A stretch of 64,000 nucleotides of DNA from Epiperipatus broadwayi (Eukaryota > Onychophora > Udeonychophora > Euonychophora > Peripatidae). The notes beneath the pieces are model-generated. The model saw only the letters and a program-made list of their open reading frames with translations, had not been told where the DNA came from and searched no databases. Made by a program: the position numbers and the translations under genes. Each line of letters begins with the position of its first letter. Position 1 is the first letter of the stretch. The stretch spans positions 6,819,576-6,883,575 of the forward strand of contig JAQFVV010000036.1 of the NCBI GenBank assembly GCA_028023455.1. Reading direction: 5' to 3'. Positions 59,016 through 64,000 of this stretch are shown here, one piece after another.

Positions 59016-60720
59016 CTTCATATATATATTTAAAGACATGGAAATAGTTAAGGATTTCCAATCCAAAATCTGAGGAAATTTACTTTCACATTAGTTTTAT
59101 GTATTAATTGCAGAACCCTAAACAAAATTCAAAAAAATATCTGATAACAGAAAGTACAAATATTTGACATAAATTGTACTATTGAAAGTTGAATTACACA
59201 AAAAAGTTGGGAGGGGGGGGTGTCTTTTCATTCATTAGCAGTAAACTATATCAAACTAATCAAAAGAATAGTTCAGCTTAACAATAGAAAGAAATATAAA
59301 ATATCTTTTATTCATTAGCTTTCAAATTAACTTTTAAATCATATTATTCAAATCTGGATGATAAATAATTCAACGTATAATAAAATAACAATATCAGCGG
59401 AATAATTATTAATTACAAACTTATTAATTGCCAGGACAGTTATTACTTTAAATATTATTACAATTATGTTCAAAAAGCATGGATTCTAAAAAAACATTTA
59501 ACATAATATTTTCATTCCTTGTTGCATTTATAATTATGTCAAATAAAGAGCATTTTTTCTAAATACCTGCCTCCCACCCACATCTATTCCATAATGTTAT
59601 TAAAAGCCCTAAAGCTAAACTAATCAATAAAATAATCAAAATGACCCCAAATCCACAACTAAACGTGACTACCCAAAGGAACTGAACTCTTGAAACATAA
59701 GTATCATAAAACATTCTCATTTTCAAGCATTTCAAATTAGAGATAATCTGGATCCAATATCTCTTTATAAGAAAAAGTGCATTAAAAGATGAAAAAATAT
59801 TTGCATTATAAGAATTTCCTGAAGAAACGCACAGAAAAATAAAAAAATTAAAATATTTTTAATATTTATTTTTTTAAGATTATATTTACATAAGTTTCTA
59901 TGAAATCATTGTTAAGCTTTTAAAAAATAATAAATATTTGGCAAATGATTAAATTTTTATATGCAAAAAATTTTAATTGATAAAATACATTTGCATATAA
60001 ACTCAATTAATATTCAAATACATTCCATTAGCAAATTAGTAATAAACATCCATACAATGAGTGGAATCCATATGATTCGACTCTTTCTTCTGAAAGATAG
60101 TGAGCTATTATAGTTTACTTCACTTAATTTGGCCAAGAACAAAATCCCAGGGAGCTGGCTAGATATAATAAAATGAGTAGTTTTTTTTTTTAATTTTCAA
60201 CATTTCATGATGAAAAATGGCTGTTTTTTTTTTTAAAGCAAAAGAATCTCTGAGAAAAGCTCATATCATTAAAATGGAATTATGATTAGATGCTAAAAAA
60301 AATCACCACTGCTTTCTATCTAATTCTTAATACAAACTACAGTTTCAGGAAAAACCAAAAAATTCCAAGACCAAAAAAAAAAAAATTATACAGCTGTTCC
60401 TCTTTCCAAATTCTGCTTAATTTCTGCTGTATATTTTCCATAAAAGCGTTCAAGTTTTTTATTAAATTTCATGTTCCTTTCATTAATGAAATCGATATTG
60501 GCATCACTGTCGTAAGCTCTTCTTCGACTGTATTTAGCCCTTTTGTCAATTCTAAATGTAAATAAAATATAAAAAATTATCAATATTATGCCAAACTAAT
60601 AAAAATATATATTTTATCAAAAAAATGCCAGATTCGCAGATTTATACATGTTCTAATAAAACAAATTTAACTTCATAAAATTTACTATATTAATATAAAT
60701 ATTTGAAATACAGGCATTCT
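59016..60720. other. Intergenic AT-rich DNA
   Basis: A phrase near 59610-59680 belongs to the same family as 26080-26140, and there is a G run near 59212. The overlapping ORFs at 60290-60583 on both strands are not convincing; the - strand one (60386-60583) has a charged, Lys/Arg-rich sequence but no start context or family match. Confidence 0.45.
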
Positions 60721-60724
60721 TCAT

Positions 60725-60905
60725 ATACCTGGAGCCAAATTGTAAATATAGGGGATTTGAACTCAGACTTTCAAGTACCCATCAACTATCCACACTATCT
60801 CATACCACTGATACACAAGACCACATCCATGTAGAAAAGATAAATAATCACCAATTTAAACCAGCACTCATCAGTTGGCCCAGATTACCATCTCCCACAC
60901 ATATA
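60725..60905 (-). mobile_element. tRNA-derived SINE (probable)
   Basis: On the - strand, a gatagtgtggatagttgatg stretch (box A-like) precedes gagttcaaatccc (box B-like), about 35 bases apart. The region before it contains the gccaactgatgagtgctggt phrase also present near 44630. Confidence 0.6.
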
Positions 60906-61003
60906 TATAATCAGTGTTCAGTTTATATTAAGATAGCAAATCTTCGTACTTTAATGGACAGGCTTCAATCTACTCCAACTCTTCAGCCATCCATATCATT
61001 GAA

Positions 61004-61101
61004 AATCTGATGATGAAAAGCCCAAATCCCATGCTGATGCCAACATGGCATGGTAATCATATTGGCATCAGCATGGGATTTGGGCTTTCCATCATCAGAT
61101 T
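61004..61101. repeat. 98-bp palindrome
   Basis: The arms aatctgatgatg...aaagcccaaatcccatgct and the matching agcatgggatttgggcttt...catcatcagatt pair almost perfectly over 40 bases, with a loop around ccaacatggcatggtaatca. Confidence 0.88.
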
Positions 61102-62585
61102 GAAATAGCATTTAATAGATAAAAATTAAGCATTTAAATTTGGAAATAAAAGAATTTTGGAAAATAGATCACTTTTCCTCTAAATGTTGAACAAATGAAT
61201 CATAGCCTGGGGAAAAGTGATTTACTCCCTTTGTCTACATATACATGGACCTATGTTTAATTTAAAAGGAAAGTTTATATATAAAAATGAGAAAACTAAT
61301 TTTGAACAGTCTCGGACCACAGCAAGTTCTACAGAGTGAATGCTTTGCAACAGTGTAAAAAGAATATAGCTACGTATAGATAAATATGTTCATTGTATCT
61401 AATAAATTTTAATAAAAAAAAATAGAAAATGCTAGGAGTCTGGTATAATTATTGAAAGATATTTATATAAAGAAGTAAATTAAAGAAAAGAAATTTATAA
61501 GGATGTAGATACACACATAGGAAAGTAAGCAAGAAGTTAAAAAAAAAAAATTGTAATTTACGACATACTTTCTGTTTTTTGGAAATTCTTTGCAAACGTA
61601 TATTTTATAGGACTAATCAATCCTTGCAATGACCATATAATATGATCAAAACATCCGAGGAAAACAGATTTAAAAAAATCATAAAATAAAAAAGGCAAAA
61701 TTTGAAAAGATTTTTTTTTAAATAAACATATTTAATGGGTCATATTTGAAAAGAACAGTGAAATGCTTAGTAGTCATTTTAATAAAAGATTTTTTTTTTT
61801 AATTTCGTTTTGCAACATTTAAACTTTAATAAATAATCTAACATATAAGAATATTGTTTCAATAGTAATAGAAGCAAGCCAGCGTAATTTATTAATCACC
61901 TATTATCAATTTAGTCGGCAATTGTTTTATTATAATAGTCTAATATTGCTAAAATAAATATCTGGCTGTTAGATTATTCTGAATTGAACTATTGTGATAT
62001 CAAAAATTTAACAAATCCCACAGCTAATGTAAATCTAAATAAGAAACAATGAAAAAATAATCATGGCTCTATTTGTGGTAATATAGGAATGAAATTTCCC
62101 AAATTATATTAGCACTGAATCGTAACTTGTATGATATTATTTTGAAAATAACTGGAAGAAGCATCAAAGCGATGTTAGCACTGGGATTCTGTACTTCCTG
62201 TAAGGCTATTTACATAGATTACTTTAAAAATGTCTGGATATCAAAAAATAGTAATCCTGAATTTACATTAAGTTTCCGCATTTCCATTTTTTTTATAATA
62301 CTTCCCAATTTTTTTTTCCCCCAATAATATAGTCATGAGATATTAGTTTTCAAATTATTCCACATTTTGCTAACTTCAAACAAAAAGATAAAAATAGAAA
62401 AAAAAATTATACACATTCAAACAAAATACACAGAACTCGTCTCGAGTCTAAAATTGTTAAAATGATAATCAAGGTTATATCGTTTAAATATGAAATCATT
62501 TCATACAGAAATTTTTATTTTACCAACTAAAGTAAAGACAAAATAAGCATCAGTAAATCTGATATAGAAAACTAAAACTGTATGA
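61102..62585. other. Intergenic AT-rich DNA
   Basis: Nothing supported beyond homopolymer runs. The ORF at 62127 has no recognisable motif. Confidence 0.5.
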
Positions 62586-62857
62586 TCATGTGATCACCAT
62601 TTCATATGCTTACGCAGGCTGTCAATAACAATAGCAAACACTACAGTAATGCCACCAAATGCAAGCCTACGTAATCAATCGTTCCAAGGTTTCTACATAA
62701 CATCCCTATCTAGAGCCTATTCATCCAATAACTCCAGAAACTAGTCTGGGAATATTGGATGAGTAATTACTAAATAGGGATGTTGTGCACAAACCTATTT
62801 GCATCCATTCATTACAAAGGCTTGCACTTGGTGACACTAGTGTACAGAGAATTTGCT
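62585..62857. repeat. Hairpin family A copy joined to a LINE
   Basis: The left arm (gcaaacactacagtaatgcc, then tacataacatccctatctag) pairs with the right arm (ctaaatagggatgttgtgca, then cactagtgtacagagaatttgc). A LINE RT frame begins right after the right arm. Confidence 0.75.
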
Positions 62858-64000
62858 ACTAAGTGGGGATGCCTTATGTCACCTATTTTGTTTTTGTTAT
62901 ATTTGAGAGAAATGAAGAGAGCAATAGAAAGACTAGGAAGAGGGATATTAATAGATGGCATATCAGGTCTTTTATTTGCTGATCTGTTCTTGTGCACAGA
63001 AAGTAGTGAAGATATGGAAGTTATGCTGAAGATGTGCACAAGTGCAGGTAAAGAGATGGGGATTAAATTTAGTCGAGTAAAATCAAAAGTAATGATGATA
63101 AATGCTGGGGAAAGAGAAGAAAAAATAATTTTTATTGGGGATGTAAAGTTAAAGGTGGTGAATAGGTATAACTACTTGGGAATCGTCTTAAGTAATCAGA
63201 GAAATTACTTGGCTGAGTGGAAGAAAAAATTAATAAATGAAGCAAAGAAAAGAAAGGGACTGATAAAGAAATTAACAGGGTTTTCATATAATAAATACGA
63301 AGTAGCTAGAATTGTATGGAAGGAAGTGGCAGTCAGTAGCAGGGTTAACTTATGGCCATGATGCATTATGTGTTGGTAAAGGGGTATTAGATTATTTAGA
63401 AAAAATACAAAGGCCAGTAGGAAGACAGGCATAAGATGCAGATGTGTGGACAGCAAAGGAGGCAATTCAAAGAGAAATGGGATGGTCAAGTTTTTATATG
63501 AGAGATGCAAAAAGTAAAATGAAAATGTTTGGTAGATTGTAATTTATGGATAATACGAAAATAGCCAAAATGAGTGAGAATGATAGCACGGTATGCAGAA
63601 GATTTGGATAAAGACTATATCAGTATACTTATATAAAAAGTGGGATGATTGTGTTAGGAGAATTGTTGAGTGTTATAGTGGTAAGGAATGGAATAGAAGA
63701 ATATATGCATTAATAAAAAATAGGGAGATGGAGAACTAGTAAGGAGAGTAAAAAGTCTTTAAATATATATAGAAGTAAACAGAATATTGGGTGCGATGTT
63801 AATTTATGACAATAACAAGGAAAGTCGTTTATTGTTTAAAGATTGGATAGGATCATTTGCAACAAGGGAATGTGCACATACGTGGACAAAGGTGGTTGAT
63901 TTATTCGCAAGTTATGTAAGGATGACATAGAAAATATTAGGCATCTGTTAACTGAATATAAATGCTTATAAGCAGAAAGGGTGTAAATACATAAGTGTGG
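62858..64000 (+). pseudogene. 5'-truncated, decayed LINE (RT to C-terminus)
   Basis: The frame from about 62860 to 63361 reads Gly-Cys-Leu-Met-Ser-Pro-Ile-Leu-Phe (a QGCPLSP-type box) and Gly-Leu-Leu-Phe-Ala-Asp-Leu-Phe-Leu, where the second catalytic Asp of the YADD box is Leu. Tyr-Asn-Tyr-Leu-Gly-Ile-Val (thumb region) follows. After a frame change near 63340 more of the same protein is visible (a Tyr-Gly-His-Asp-Ala-Leu region, then Glu-Met-Gly-Trp-Ser-Ser-Phe), with stops at 63434 and beyond. A final Cys/His-like tail shows near 63930. It is a different clade from the RTE at 4403 and continues past the window edge. Confidence 0.78.

Noticed and set aside
60386-60583. A second host gene after Lrrk on the - strand
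   Set aside because: Short Lys/Arg/Asp-rich ORF with no supported splice partner. An exon of an unrelated - strand gene is conceivable, but nothing else supports it.

Overview
The window is AT-rich, intron-rich, repeat-rich animal DNA. No bacterial or organellar features were seen. It holds one recognisable host gene: the 3' part of a Lrrk gene (leucine-rich-repeat kinase, LRRK1-like) on the + strand. Thirteen exons run from 8523 to 56818. They splice with consistent phases into one open frame of 1,189 residues plus stop: most of the COR domain, a serine-rich linker, a complete ROCO-type protein kinase domain and a C-terminal WD40-like domain. The LRR and Roc (GTPase) exons are not visible and probably lie before base 1. 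The kinase activation segment resembles arthropod Lrrk as I remember it, so an arthropod is my best guess; another invertebrate is possible.

Layout. 1-8522 is non-coding, with a long/short-period minisatellite (about 1930-2995), hairpin-repeat pieces and a nearly full-length but dead RTE-type LINE on the - strand (coding part 4403-7348). 8523-10426 carries the COR and linker exons. 10427-18151 is an intron with a 1.15 kb TIR element and decayed LINEs. 18152-28609 carries the kinase exons; their introns hold palindromic elements, a 1.27 kb TIR element with perfect 8-bp target duplications and a degenerate RTE fragment. 28610-40247 is an 11.6 kb intron with a pogo/Tigger-like TIR element, a fold-back repeat and an inverted copy of the 10.8 kb TIR element. 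40248-56818 carries the WD40 exons, separated by introns with SINEs, satellites and hairpins. 56819 onward is 3' UTR and intergenic DNA, ending in a decayed second LINE (62858-64000).

The host protein is expected to be a cytosolic ROCO serine/threonine kinase. I found no new multi-gene system. The most useful observations are structural: a possible alternative last exon that would produce a WD40-less kinase, a SINE insertion with its unoccupied paralogous site alongside, several fold-back families, and TIR elements with 8-bp duplications. Exon calls rest on reading frame, splice signals and remembered family motifs; no alignment or search was run.
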